A DNA stretch of 64,000 nt from Oceaniferula marina (GTDB lineage Bacteria > Verrucomicrobiota > Verrucomicrobiia > Verrucomicrobiales > Akkermansiaceae). This document shows, one piece after another, positions 54,568-64,000 of this stretch (the first letter of the stretch is position 1; each line of letters starts with the position of its first letter). The DNA lies in NCBI RefSeq assembly GCF_013391475.1, contig NZ_JACBAZ010000008.1:124001-188000 (forward strand). The letters run 5' to 3'. A program made the position numbers and the translations under genes. The notes below the pieces were generated by a model. It searched no databases. It was not told the DNA's origin and saw nothing but the letters and a program-made list of their open reading frames with translations.

Positions 54568-55752
54568 TTAGGCAGAAACTGCAGCAACAGCCTTCTGCGC
54601 GGCATCGTTGAGGCTTTCAGCCGGAATCACATCGAGGTCAGACTCGGCAATAATCTTGCGGCCAAGTTCAACATTGGTGCCCTCAAGGCGGACAACAAGC
54701 GGAATGCTCAAGCCGGTTTCCTGGGCCGCGGCAAGAATGCCTTCGGCAATGATATCGCACTGCATAATCCCACCGAAAATATTCACAAGAATCGCCTTCA
54801 CGTTGGGGTCACCTAAAATAATCTTAAAGGCTGCGCATACCTGCTCTTTACTCGCCCCACCTCCAACATCGAGGAAATTGGCGGGCTCTCCTCCGCAATG
54901 TTTGATGATATCCATCGTTGCCATTGCCAAACCGGCACCATTCACCAAACAAGCAATGTCTCCATCAAGGCCGATGTAATTCAAATCATGCTTGGCAGCC
55001 TCCACTTCACGTGGGTCCTCCTCATCCGTGTCACGATAGGCCACAACTTCGGGATGACGATACAAGGCGTTGTCATCAAACCCAAACTTGGCATCCAGAG
55101 CCATAATCCGACCATCTGTCGTCACCACCAACGGGTTGATCTCAACCATCGAACAGTCGCATTGAATAAACAACTTGTATAGGTTGGCTAACAACTTACC
55201 AAACAACTTCGCCTGATTCCCCTCCAAGGCCAAACCCTTGGCCAACTTGCGCACATCGTATGGCTGCAAGCCCGCCAGAGGATGAATAAACTGACGAACG
55301 ATTTTTTCCGGAGTGCTCTCAGCCACATCCTCGATATCCATCCCACCTTCCGTACTAGCAACCACCACTGGGCGGCAACTTTCACGATCCATCAAAATGG
55401 CCAAATACAACTCGCGATCATACGCAATGGCTTCTCCCACCATCACCTTGCCGACCAGCTTACCAGCGTCCCCCGTCTGCTTGGTCACCAAAGTTTGACC
55501 AATCATCTTACCGGCCACATCCGCTGCCTCTTCCGGAGAGTTCACCAAATGAACTCCACCTTGAAATCCGTTTTTAAATGTCCCTTTCCCTCGACCTCCT
55601 GCATGGACCTGAGATTTAACAACCACCTTCCCTCCTCCGAGAGCTCGTGCTGCTGATTCCGCTTCTTCTGCTGTCGCAGCTACCTGCCCGTCAGGGCTGG
55701 CAACACCAAATTGATCGAACAGCTCCTTCGCCTGATATTCATGGATATTCAT
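54568..55752 (-). CDS. sucC: succinate-CoA ligase subunit beta
   Basis: A 394-residue ATP-grasp subunit. [17 protein letters not shown] opens it, then [38 protein letters not shown] and [16 protein letters not shown] near the C-terminus. ATG at 55752 matches the family start; an ATG three codons upstream is also in frame. It is the upstream gene of the sucCD pair. Confidence 0.97.
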   Translation of the reverse strand: MNIHEYQAKELFDQFGVASPDGQVAATAEEAESAARALGGGKVVVKSQVHAGGRGKGTFKNGFQGGVHLVNSPEEAADVAGKMIGQTLVTKQTGDAGKLVGKVMVGEAIAYDRELYLAILMDRESCRPVVVASTEGGMDIEDVAESTPEKIVRQFIHPLAGLQPYDVRKLAKGLALEGNQAKLFGKLLANLYKLFIQCDCSMVEINPLVVTTDGRIMALDAKFGFDDNALYRHPEVVAYRDTDEEDPREVEAAKHDLNYIGLDGDIACLVNGAGLAMATMDIIKHCGGEPANFLDVGGGASKEQVCAAFKIILGDPNVKAILVNIFGGIMQCDIIAEGILAAAQETGLSIPLVVRLEGTNVELGRKIIAESDLDVIPAESLNDAAQKAVAAVSA

Positions 55753-55920
55753 AGGACTCATACGCCATCTGGCGCGAACGTGGGGAAACTAGAGATCCAC
55801 TATCACGAGGTCAAGATGAAAACATGTCAACTGTCTACATTTAAACCCTTTGTCTATATTTGAAACAACCCGCTATATCCCATCCTATATTTCCATCCGA
55901 ATGGGTTACATTAGAAAAAA

Positions 55921-56628
55921 CTACACTCCGAGATCATTCCCTCGCAATGTGGTTAGAAGCACACGGTTATTTCCACATGCCACCTGCATCTTTTCCATGA
56001 ACTCGGCAATTTTGCGGGAATCACTCAAGGTCACGCCATACCGTAATTCCGTCATCATGCCAGCCTGGGATGATTCCACACTGCGCAAGCTAACATCTTC
56101 GGTATACTGGGCGAAAATCGGAGCAAAAACCTCGTCATAATTAATGTCGTTGGTGACCCGGACCCGGAGATTATGGCTCACTCGTGTAGGGGCAAACAAA
56201 TCCCCTTTGGCCAAAAGAACCACCGCAAGACCAACAATAGCCAACAGAACCACAGCCAACCAAAGCTGACTTAACGGCAAGGCGCCCACGGATAAACCGG
56301 TTGCCATGGAGACAAAGATAAAGGCAAGGTCCCTCGCCTGATTCATATTTCTCCTGAACCGGATAATGGAAAAGGCGGCAAACATACCAAATGCAATCTG
56401 ACCTCCCCCTTCACCTCGGACAATCAGAATGATAATGGTAACCACCGTCCCGATGATCACCAGCGTATGAGCATAATCCTGAGAATAGCTTTTCCCACGG
56501 TAGGTACTTTTGTAGAGCAAGGCCACTAAGAGGTTCAGCACCAGACTGACAGAGACAGCGATGATGATTTCTATAGCACTTGGAGCGGAAGGATTATCAG
56601 TAAAAAAAGAATCGAGGAAAGCGAGCAT
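55921..56628 (-). CDS. DUF4956 membrane protein
   Basis: A 235-residue protein with four N-terminal helices (IEIIIAVSVSLVLNLLVALL, TLVIIGTVVTIIILIV, RDLAFIFVSMATGLSVGA, AVVLLAIVGLAVVLLA). The hallmark GMFAAFSIIRFRRNMN loop sits between helices, and a soluble ferredoxin-like C-terminal domain follows. DUF4956 proteins are commonly encoded with VTC-domain proteins, as here. Function is not established; a link to polyphosphate or exopolymer synthesis is inferred. Confidence 0.88.
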   Translation of the reverse strand: MLAFLDSFFTDNPSAPSAIEIIIAVSVSLVLNLLVALLYKSTYRGKSYSQDYAHTLVIIGTVVTIIILIVRGEGGGQIAFGMFAAFSIIRFRRNMNQARDLAFIFVSMATGLSVGALPLSQLWLAVVLLAIVGLAVVLLAKGDLFAPTRVSHNLRVRVTNDINYDEVFAPIFAQYTEDVSLRSVESSQAGMMTELRYGVTLSDSRKIAEFMEKMQVACGNNRVLLTTLRGNDLGV

Positions 56629-56744
56629 TGTGAATGGTAGGATTGGAATCTGCAGGGTGTGTAGGTGATGAATAAAATCAACGGAGAAGAACTATCAAAT
56701 AAAGATAAAGATGCCAGCATTTTCATCTGCACGATGACCTCATA

Positions 56745-57605
56745 TTATATTTGAGCAATCACACTGGCAGACTGAATCTCATCATTATAAGCAACGGGTC
56801 GACGCCGCCCTTTGATGGGGTGATCGGCTGGAAACGGGACCGTATTGGGGCCGTAACAGGCTTCCCGGATGACAGGATCATGGTGCTCAAGCGCGGTACA
56901 AAACTTACTAAATCCACGGCGGACAAGAGCCTTCGCTCCGATCAACTCCCGGAGCCATGACGGAACCACGGAACAAGTCTTCACCTCCATGATGCAATGA
57001 TCATCCGGTAAAAGGTAATGTTGAAAGCGCTGATCATCCGCCTGCAAATCCAATTGTTCAAAGCGACAGGCAATCCCGGTATCAAAGGTCACACGCAAAT
57101 CAGGAGCATCCTCCCCCCCGACAAATGCCTGACGGTCATAACGCATCGTGCACAAAAACTTAAATTGCCGCTGCTCGACCAACCCCAGAATTTCATTCAC
57201 CACCATCCGCTCATAGCGAGACATCCTACCCCCGTCGACCAGCATCTTCTCCACTTTACCCTCAGCCAAATCCAAGGCGTCCTCCATCGGCAACCTGAGC
57301 CTCCGCTTCACGCCGCGGCCATCGCACTTATGCTTCACCTCAATAAATGTCGTGGGCGGCATCTCCCCGGCATTCGAACCATACACCCGGATCCTCAACT
57401 TCCTCCTGCTTTTTTGCCCCCTCTGCTTCTCCCAATAACAGTCGCGGAAGGCATTATCGTAATACTGGCTGATAATCGGATATTGGGAACTCCCCCCAGC
57501 CTCCTCGTCATAGCCCGTATGCTGCTCAACCACATTAATCACTTCATCTCTGACAGACAAAGGGATCAGAAACTTGAATTCAGTTCTATCTACGCGTGGA
57601 AACAC
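56745..57605 (-). CDS. VTC domain (polyphosphate polymerase-type) protein
   Basis: A 286-residue protein of the triphosphate-tunnel fold. RTEFKFLIPLSVRDEVI, YPIISQYYDNAFRDCYW, RRKLRIRVYG, FIEVKHKCDGRGVKRR and CIMEVKTCSVVPSWL provide the paired basic and acidic strands that line the tunnel in VTC domains. The start is GTG at 57605. Together with DUF4956 (116 bp downstream) this forms a two-gene unit. Bacterial VTC proteins have not all been shown to make polyphosphate, so the product is inferred. Confidence 0.87.
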   Translation of the reverse strand: MFPRVDRTEFKFLIPLSVRDEVINVVEQHTGYDEEAGGSSQYPIISQYYDNAFRDCYWEKQRGQKSRRKLRIRVYGSNAGEMPPTTFIEVKHKCDGRGVKRRLRLPMEDALDLAEGKVEKMLVDGGRMSRYERMVVNEILGLVEQRQFKFLCTMRYDRQAFVGGEDAPDLRVTFDTGIACRFEQLDLQADDQRFQHYLLPDDHCIMEVKTCSVVPSWLRELIGAKALVRRGFSKFCTALEHHDPVIREACYGPNTVPFPADHPIKGRRRPVAYNDEIQSASVIAQI

Positions 57606-57659
57606 AGGTCAATGTAAGAGTTATTCAGGGTGAATCGAAGAATGTTTATTAGAGCTCGT

Positions 57660-57726
57660 CCCCTTGCTCTATAAAAATCCCATAGCCAGCCGCGAAGCGA
57701 GCCAAGCCGCCTAAGGAAGGGGTTTT
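57660..57726 (+). promoter_or_regulatory. long hairpin upstream of the M16 peptidase gene
   Basis: CCCCTT (57660-57665) and AAGGGG (57717-57722) close a structured stretch containing CGCGAAGCG and are followed by TTTT. The fold would fit an attenuator or the end of a small RNA starting in the 241-bp gap. It is a weak call with no second line of evidence. Confidence 0.35.
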
Positions 57727-57846
57727 ATGCAACAAAATCGTCACATATCCTGAAACTTTTCAAAAAAAGTGTAACTATTTGTGCAGATACGACAATAAAA
57801 AAAAATCAAACAATCACCTTGGCGATCATCGCTAAGCAGTCACATT

Positions 57847-60738
57847 ATGAAGATGAACCGAACCCTACTCTCCTCACTTCAAGCTCTCGCCATCCTGGCG
57901 GTCCCGGCACTCCCCCAAAACGCCAAGGCCAATTCCCAAGACCAAACGGTCTGGGCTCAGGATAAAAGCGATATCACACCGGACGCAAACGTCACTTACG
58001 GCAAACTCCCCAACGGCATGAAGTATATCCTCATGCCAAACCAAGACCCTCCGGGCCGGGTCAGTATGAGACTACACATTGCAGCAGGCTCCCTGATGGA
58101 GCGGGAGGACCAGCGTGGCGTCGCCCACTTCCTTGAGCACATGGTGTTCAACGGATCCAAGCACTTCCCGGACTCATCCCAACTCATCCCGAAAATGCAA
58201 CGCCTGGGAATCGCCTTCGGAGCCCACGCCAATGCTTACACGTCCTTTGACGAAACCGTCTACATGCTCGACCTCCCCAATAACGAGGAAGACACCTTGC
58301 AGCTCGGCTTCGACGTCATGCGCGACTTCGGCGATGGTGCATTCCTCCGCAATGAGGAGATCGAAAAAGAACGAGGCGTGATTCTCGCTGAGAAAACCTC
58401 ACGGGACTCCGTCCAAATGCGCCTCATGGAGCAACAATTCAACTCCCTGCTCCCCGATGCCAAACTGGCAAAGCGCTTCCCCATCGGAACAGAAGAAATC
58501 ATCAAATCAGCCCCTCGCAGCGCCTTCACCGATTTCTACGAGCAATTCTATGTGCCGGAGCGGATGACCTTCATCTACGTTGGTGATTTCGATGTCAAAA
58601 AAGCCGAGCAGCGCATCATCAAAAACTTCGGAAGTATGAAACAGCCAGCAAAAGCAGGCAAATCTCCCGACCTCGGCAAGGTATCCAAAAACCATGGATT
58701 TCGCACCCTCGTCCTCGGAGACAAGGAAGTCGCAACCACCGACATCACTCTGCTGGCGCTGAAACCCTTCACCGCAAAACCGGACACCGTGACGACCCGC
58801 GGAGAAAAACTTCCCTTTGCCCTCGCCAATGCCATCATCGACCGCCGGTTCTCCCTACTGGCAAAAAAAGAAAAGGCCACCATCTCCAAAGGGGGCTCGT
58901 TCAAAGAAAGCCTCTTCGACTTCGTTGAAATGGGAGGCCTTTCAGTGGATGCAAAAAACCACCAGTGGCAAGCCGCCCTCCCCGTCCTCGAACAAGAATT
59001 CCGACGCGCAATGGAACACGGGTTCACCGAAAGCGAACTCGCTGAAGCCAAAGCCAATTTGGTAAACTATTACGAGCGTCAGGTCAAAGCAGCGCCAAGC
59101 CGTAAAACCCCCACACTAGCATCATCGCTCGCCAAACACGTTCACAAAAACGCTGTCTTTTCGACCCCGGAAGATGACCTGAAAATCCTCAACGCCAACT
59201 TGGAAAAGATTACCCCGGAAACATGCCACGAAGCATTCAAATCCTTCTGGAGCACCCAGGATGTCACTCTCGTCCTTACGACCAATACCAAGCCAGAAAA
59301 AGAAGACATCGAAATGCTCAAGCTCTACGAAAAGAGTCAAAACGTTGCGGTCAAAGCACCGGAGAAAAAAGCCAGTGTCAGCTTCGGCTACACCGACTTC
59401 GGCCCTACTGGAACCATCGAAAAACAAACACATGTCAAGGACCTCGACATCACCCAACTTCACTTCCACAACGGCTGCCGGTGCAACCTGAAAAAAACCG
59501 ACTTCACCAAGAACTCCGTCAGTATGACCGCCCGCGTGGGGCCAGGAAAGCTCACCATGCCCCGCGATCAATCCGGGCTCGACATGTTTGCCTCGGCCAC
59601 CCTGATCGCCGGAGGGTTGGGCAAACACAGCAGCGATGACCTCCGCAGCATCCTCGCAGGAAAAAATGCCGGCGTCTCGTTCTCTGTAACCGACGATGCC
59701 TTTGTTCTCTCGGGAGCAACCACACCGGATGATTTGGAACTCCAACTCCAACTTCTCTGTGCCTACCTCACCGACCCCGGCCTCCGACCGGAAGCAGAGC
59801 GTCTGTTCAAAGCGCAACTTCCCAAGCTCTACTCCCAATTGAAGCACACACAGGCCGGAGCTCAGCAAAAAATCGACGCCTACCTCCACGGCAACGATCC
59901 AAGGTTTGTGATCCCCACCGAAGACAAAGCCCGGAAACTCAGCCTCGATGACGTCAAACAGTGGGTCCTCCCCTCACTGAAACAAGACCCGCTGGAACTC
60001 TCGATCATCGGTGACTTCGATCAGGAAACCCTGATCCCCATTCTTTCCCGAACCATCGGAGCCCTACCTCAACGCAAAGTCGATAAGCCGGCATACGATA
60101 AGGAACGGACGCTGGACAAGCGCCCCGAACCGCCAACCACCAAACGCTACACCTTCGAGAGCCGGATCCCGACCGGAGCTGCCATGGTCGTATGGAAAGG
60201 CCCGGGGCTCGGCAGCGGCGACATCAAAGCCACCCGCCGAATGGGCGTCCTGAGCTCCATCCTCTCAAACCGCATGCGGGAAAAAATCCGGGAGGAACTG
60301 GGTGAAGCCTACAGTCCTTACTCAGGCTTCCAAAGCGAGGCTGCCTACAAGGACCTGGGTTACCTACTCGCCGTCAGCCCCGGAAAACCGGAACAATCAG
60401 AACGCGTAGGGAAAATCATTCTCGAGATCGGCCAAAAACTCGCCAGTAAAGGGGCCACCGAGGACGAACTCAACCGCGCACTCACACCAAAACTCAGCAT
60501 GCTGAAGAAAACCCTGCGAGAAAACAGCTACTGGCTCGGAACCGTCATGTCACAGTCCCAAGAACAACCCTACCGACTCGATTGGGCGCGTCAACGAGAC
60601 CAGGACTACGCCAGCATCACCCTTGAGGAAATCAATGCCCTGGCAAAGAAATACCTCAGTGAAACCAATGCCTACCGCTTCGAAATCATCCCCGAAAACC
60701 CGGGCCAAAACCCGGGCCAAAGCCCGGAAAAACCATAG
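57847..60738 (+). CDS. M16 family zinc metallopeptidase
   Basis: A 963-residue exported insulinase-type peptidase. Signal SLQALAILAVPALPQNAKA precedes the first catalytic half with the inverted zinc motif H94-FLE-H98 in GVAHFLEHMVFNG and the distal Glu in EEIEKERGVILAEKT. Repeated M16_C domains follow, ending with REKIREELGEAYSPYSGF, the substrate-binding R/Y signature. The C-terminus ends in a Pro-Gly-Gln repeat (NPGQNPGQSPEKP). It resembles PqqL-like periplasmic proteases. A strong terminator follows. Confidence 0.94.
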   Translation: MKMNRTLLSSLQALAILAVPALPQNAKANSQDQTVWAQDKSDITPDANVTYGKLPNGMKYILMPNQDPPGRVSMRLHIAAGSLMEREDQRGVAHFLEHMVFNGSKHFPDSSQLIPKMQRLGIAFGAHANAYTSFDETVYMLDLPNNEEDTLQLGFDVMRDFGDGAFLRNEEIEKERGVILAEKTSRDSVQMRLMEQQFNSLLPDAKLAKRFPIGTEEIIKSAPRSAFTDFYEQFYVPERMTFIYVGDFDVKKAEQRIIKNFGSMKQPAKAGKSPDLGKVSKNHGFRTLVLGDKEVATTDITLLALKPFTAKPDTVTTRGEKLPFALANAIIDRRFSLLAKKEKATISKGGSFKESLFDFVEMGGLSVDAKNHQWQAALPVLEQEFRRAMEHGFTESELAEAKANLVNYYERQVKAAPSRKTPTLASSLAKHVHKNAVFSTPEDDLKILNANLEKITPETCHEAFKSFWSTQDVTLVLTTNTKPEKEDIEMLKLYEKSQNVAVKAPEKKASVSFGYTDFGPTGTIEKQTHVKDLDITQLHFHNGCRCNLKKTDFTKNSVSMTARVGPGKLTMPRDQSGLDMFASATLIAGGLGKHSSDDLRSILAGKNAGVSFSVTDDAFVLSGATTPDDLELQLQLLCAYLTDPGLRPEAERLFKAQLPKLYSQLKHTQAGAQQKIDAYLHGNDPRFVIPTEDKARKLSLDDVKQWVLPSLKQDPLELSIIGDFDQETLIPILSRTIGALPQRKVDKPAYDKERTLDKRPEPPTTKRYTFESRIPTGAAMVVWKGPGLGSGDIKATRRMGVLSSILSNRMREKIREELGEAYSPYSGFQSEAAYKDLGYLLAVSPGKPEQSERVGKIILEIGQKLASKGATEDELNRALTPKLSMLKKTLRENSYWLGTVMSQSQEQPYRLDWARQRDQDYASITLEEINALAKKYLSETNAYRFEIIPENPGQNPGQSPEKP

Positions 60739-60803
60739 GTATTGATAGATCCCCATCTGGCATTCATTGCCCCGGGCCCACCCCAGCCCGGACAAAACTC
60801 AAA

Positions 60804-60830
60804 AAACCCGCGGATTCCCGCGGGTTTAGT
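60804..60830 (+). terminator. terminator after the M16 peptidase
   Basis: AAACCCGCG and CGCGGGTTT form a 9-bp stem around GATTC, extended by one G-C pair, with the TTT of the right arm and AGT after it. Confidence 0.85.
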
Positions 60831-60914
60831 ATTGCTACGCGGCCAATCTCTCCCTAAGTTCCCGCGCCTGCCTGTTCATTTTCAGGCACCCCTGACCATT
60901 CCATTTTTTTTGCT

Positions 60915-62732
60915 ATGATCGAAAATATGCGCAAATACACCGGCCTGATGGCCGTCGTCTTCGTCCTGCTTGGAGCTGGATTCCTCTTCACCATGAACGA
61001 CATCGGAGGTTCCAGTGGTGGCGGTGGAGGAAGCGGCCCGACCATGCTCGAGGTCTATGGCGAATCCTATAACCACAACGACTATCAGCGAATGGGAGGA
61101 ACCACCTTGCAACTGGCCAACGAAATGGGTCTGCACAACTACATCAACCTTCTGATGGCACCGGATGCCGAGGCGCTGCAACAAGCCATGCAACTCGGCA
61201 TGTATGGCATGAACTACTACACCATCTCACAACGCAACCTCGGCAACCAGGATCTAAACCGTTTCATCGCCAACCGCGTCATTCTGCAACACGCCATGAA
61301 TGACATGGGGATCCATGCCGATGAAGACGAAGTAAGTGACGCACTCAAAACGTCCCCCATCTTCACCACCCGTGAAGGCAATTACAACGAAACCGCCTAC
61401 GCTCAGTTCGTTGATAAACGTCTCGGACGCCTCGGCATGACAGAGAAAGACATGCGCAGCATCATTCGTGAAAGCCTCTGCCTGAATAAACTCGTTGCCA
61501 TCGTCGGTGGTGGACTCACTCCGCTGCGCTCAGCTGCCCAAGACCAGTTCGAAGCCCAGAACCAAACCGTCACGCTGGCAAAAATCACCTTCAATCGCGA
61601 CGACTTTGTCGAAAAGGAAAACCCGAGCGAGGAAGAAATCAAAGCCTACTGGGAGTCTCATCAGGACGCCTATAAAACCGACGAGCAACGTCAAATTTCC
61701 TACATCATGATCGACCTTTCCGATGAGGTCAAAGAGGCAACCAAGGAAGACAAACCCGAGGAAAAACCAGAAGAGCCAAAGGATGAGTCCAAGATGACCG
61801 AGGCCGAGAAAGAGGCTGACAAAACCAAAAAAGAAGCCGAAGCCAAAGAAAAGGCCGAAAAGGCTGAACAACTCCGGATCGCTAGCCGTGACCTGGCCAA
61901 AGAAATCAAGGAGTCCCACCAGGACATCCTCGACAGCGAGTCCGCCAAACGCCCGCTGGATTTCAAAGCCCTGATGGCAAAGCGTGAGCATTCCGTGGTT
62001 GAAACCGAGCTCTTCACCCGCTCTACCCTCCCCAAGGAGCTCAAGGGACTCACCCTTCGTGGACGCTCAAACAAAAACATGCCCATCGAGGAAGTCATCT
62101 TCAGCATGAGGAAATCCGACAACAACTATGACCACGTCTCGGATCCTCTTCCCGTTGGAGAATCCGCCCACGTCATCTTTGTTCTCAAAAAAGTCGTCGA
62201 GCCGGTCCTACTGACCTACGAAACGGCCCGCAACAAGGCCCGCGCAAATCTGATCGGTGAAAACGCCACCAAAAAAGTCAAGCAAGCTGCCAAGGATCAG
62301 CGCAACGCCATCGTTGAACTGATGAAGTCCGGAAAATCCTTTGACGAATCAGCCAAAGAAAAAGGCCTGACTCCTGTTCAGGTTGGCCCGTTCTCACTCT
62401 CAGGCACCCCTCCCAAGGATGAACTGGCCTACCAGTATCTGCATGAAGTGGCCCAGGGGCTCAATCCCGGTGAGGTCTCGGAAACCATTGACTCCGACAC
62501 CCAGTTCGCAAACCCACAGCAAGCCCAGCGCTTTAAGCGTCTCTTCAACGACCGCGCCATCTTCTTCTACGTCGATAAACGTGAACTCGAAGACACCGAA
62601 CAAAACAAACTGCAACTCGACCGCGCCGTACAGGGAGGCAAAGCTGACTTCATGATCAGAACCTACCTCAACTGGATGCACCACCAGTATGCCAAAGCCG
62701 AAGTCAAGGGACCTGCCACCGAGCAACAATAA
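60915..62732 (+). CDS. SurA/PpiD-like periplasmic folding factor
   Basis: A 605-residue protein anchored by one N-terminal helix (MRKYTGLMAVVFVLLGAGFLF), then a Gly/Ser linker. Helical SurA_N-type segments follow (NRFIANRVILQHAMNDMGIH, DEVSDALKTSPIF, LGMTEKDMRSIIRESLCLNK). A Glu/Lys-rich coiled region lies near 275-320, and the C-terminal LNPGEVSETIDSDTQFAN region is parvulin-like. This is the PpiD layout; the rotamase site itself is degenerate, so chaperone activity is more likely than prolyl isomerisation (inference). Confidence 0.82.
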   Translation: MIENMRKYTGLMAVVFVLLGAGFLFTMNDIGGSSGGGGGSGPTMLEVYGESYNHNDYQRMGGTTLQLANEMGLHNYINLLMAPDAEALQQAMQLGMYGMNYYTISQRNLGNQDLNRFIANRVILQHAMNDMGIHADEDEVSDALKTSPIFTTREGNYNETAYAQFVDKRLGRLGMTEKDMRSIIRESLCLNKLVAIVGGGLTPLRSAAQDQFEAQNQTVTLAKITFNRDDFVEKENPSEEEIKAYWESHQDAYKTDEQRQISYIMIDLSDEVKEATKEDKPEEKPEEPKDESKMTEAEKEADKTKKEAEAKEKAEKAEQLRIASRDLAKEIKESHQDILDSESAKRPLDFKALMAKREHSVVETELFTRSTLPKELKGLTLRGRSNKNMPIEEVIFSMRKSDNNYDHVSDPLPVGESAHVIFVLKKVVEPVLLTYETARNKARANLIGENATKKVKQAAKDQRNAIVELMKSGKSFDESAKEKGLTPVQVGPFSLSGTPPKDELAYQYLHEVAQGLNPGEVSETIDSDTQFANPQQAQRFKRLFNDRAIFFYVDKRELEDTEQNKLQLDRAVQGGKADFMIRTYLNWMHHQYAKAEVKGPATEQQ

Positions 62733-62804
62733 CCTCACCCGACGCTTCTGAACGAGCAACCTTCGAGAAATCTCATCCCCCACTCACACGGCCCAGACTC
62801 TGCC

Positions 62805-64000
62805 ATGTTTTACATCACCACCGCAATCGATTACACCAACGGAGCCCCCCACATTGGCCACGCCTACGAAAAGGTTCTCGCCGATGTCATCACCCGTTAC
62901 CGCCGACTGGCTGGTGAAGAGGCCTACTACCTCACCGGTGTGGACCAACATGGGCAAAAGGTCCAGCAGACGGCCGAAAAAGAAGGCGTCAACCCCGCGA
63001 CCTTCGCCCAACGTAACACAAAAAAATTCATCAAACTCTGGGAGAAACTCGGCGTTGATTACGATGGCTGGGCCGAAACGGTCGACCCGCGCCACAAAGC
63101 CTGTGTGCAAAACATTCTGACCCGACTCCATGACGAGGGACAGATCTACAAAAAACAATACAAAGGATTCTACTCCGTCCGACAGGAACAATTCCTGACC
63201 GACAAAGAGCGTGACGAACATGGCAACTTCGGACCCGAATGGGGAGAAGTCGAAGAACGGGACGAGGAAAACTACTACTTCAAACTCAGCGAGCACGCCG
63301 ACTGGTTACGCTCTTACGTCGAATCCCACGATGACTTTGTCATCCCCGGCTTCCGCACCCCCGAGGTCCTCAACGCAATCGACCGGGCGGCCGACACCGA
63401 CCTCTGCATCTCACGCCCGAAAGAACGCCTCCGCTGGGGAATCGAACTTCCCTTCGATACCGATTACGTCACCTACGTTTGGTTCGATGCTCTGATCAAT
63501 TACATTTCCTTCGCTGGCTACCTCGCCGATGATGACAGCGGCCTCCCAGACTTCGATTCGCTCTGGCCAGCCAACATCCACGTGCTGGGAAAAGACATTC
63601 TCGTGCCATCCCACTCGATTTATTGGCCAGCCATGCTGCACGCCATCGGGTTCTCCGACGAACAAATGCCCTCCCTGCTCGTCCATGGATGGTGGAATAT
63701 CAAGGGAGAAAAAATGTCCAAATCGATTGGTAACGTCATCGACCCCGATGCTCTCGCTGAGCAGTTCGGTCCCGAAACCCTGCGCTACTACCTGGTGCGT
63801 GACATCACCACCGGTAAAGATGCCGATTTCGATGCCGACCGACTCGTCATGCTCTACAATACCGAGCTGGCCAACGACCTCGGCAACCTCTGCAACCGCG
63901 CACTCAACATGAGCAAACGCTTCCTCGGAGGAACCATGCAAGTCTCCACCTCGGACGATGAAGATGCCAGCGCCCTGCGTCAGTCACTCAGCGATGCGAC
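62805..64000 (+). CDS. metG: methionyl-tRNA synthetase, 3' end beyond window
   Basis: About 398 residues of a class I synthetase are visible with no stop. HIGH is in GAPHIGHAYEKV (residues 16-19), KMSKS at 303-307 in GEKMSKSIGN, and LTGVDQHGQK and YVTYVWFDALINYISFAGYL mark the Met pocket. The region after the HIGH domain (FYSVRQEQFLTDKERDE to PEWGEVEERDEENYYFKL) has none of the zinc-knuckle Cys, so this is a zinc-free form. It follows the PpiD-like gene by 72 bp. Confidence 0.97.
   Translation, partial: MFYITTAIDYTNGAPHIGHAYEKVLADVITRYRRLAGEEAYYLTGVDQHGQKVQQTAEKEGVNPATFAQRNTKKFIKLWEKLGVDYDGWAETVDPRHKACVQNILTRLHDEGQIYKKQYKGFYSVRQEQFLTDKERDEHGNFGPEWGEVEERDEENYYFKLSEHADWLRSYVESHDDFVIPGFRTPEVLNAIDRAADTDLCISRPKERLRWGIELPFDTDYVTYVWFDALINYISFAGYLADDDSGLPDFDSLWPANIHVLGKDILVPSHSIYWPAMLHAIGFSDEQMPSLLVHGWWNIKGEKMSKSIGNVIDPDALAEQFGPETLRYYLVRDITTGKDADFDADRLVMLYNTELANDLGNLCNRALNMSKRFLGGTMQVSTSDDEDASALRQSLSDA

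Overview
The window is about 64 kb of dense bacterial chromosome. It has the character of a marine Verrucomicrobiota member, most likely order Verrucomicrobiales; this is inference from gene content. The pointers are secreted sulfatases, a DUF1501 protein beside a planctomycete-type cytochrome C/DUF1549/DUF1553 protein with a LamG insert, an SHD1-domain metalloprotease, a basic-secretory-protein peptidase, and mostly weak Shine-Dalgarno sequences. There are no rRNA genes, no convincing tRNA genes, no CRISPR array, no transposase, no phage genes and no defence island.

Layout. 1-9 kb: a DUF971 fragment cut by the window edge, a YggS-type PLP protein, a tail-specific protease, hisI, serB, a DUF1287 protein, pgeF behind a hairpin-rich leader, a MarR regulator, a lipoprotein and trxB. 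8-20 kb: a secreted module with a YdjY protein and a squalene-cyclase-like repeat protein translationally coupled, two sulfatases, a basic secretory peptidase, and the DUF1501 plus DUF1549/1553 pair. 19.8-22.3 kb: a ferrous iron uptake set (feoA, feoB, Cys-rich companion). 22.4-33 kb: a ROK-like protein with an extra N-terminal domain, a YcxB protein, two secreted or membrane unknowns divergent from an ECF sigma factor, a PQQ-type sugar dehydrogenase, a HupE-like protein, a metalloprotease, a permease and a HAD phosphatase. 33-36 kb: thrS-infC, with infC starting at AUA. 36-46 kb: an AT-richer secretin-like orphan, a DUF1097 protein, menB-menH, a peroxiredoxin, a rhomboid protease, a glycosyltransferase/LpxH-like fusion, a DUF2288 protein, rlpA and sixA. 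46-56 kb: fabG, mnmH, tatD-like, obg, rpsP, a HAD phosphatase, mgtE and sucCD. 56-64 kb: a DUF4956/VTC pair, an M16 peptidase, a PpiD-like chaperone and the start of metG, which runs off the end.

Most of this is housekeeping (translation, TCA cycle, menaquinone, histidine and serine synthesis) interleaved with secreted degradative functions suited to sulfated polysaccharides. The two longest non-coding stretches (38691-39211 and 45358-45765) carry a family of structured, imperfectly palindromic repeats. Its three copies or part-copies keep the fold and block order while the stem bases change in compensating pairs. This is the strongest candidate here for something undescribed. The AUA start of infC and the hairpin that buries the pgeF start codon are the clearest regulatory observations.
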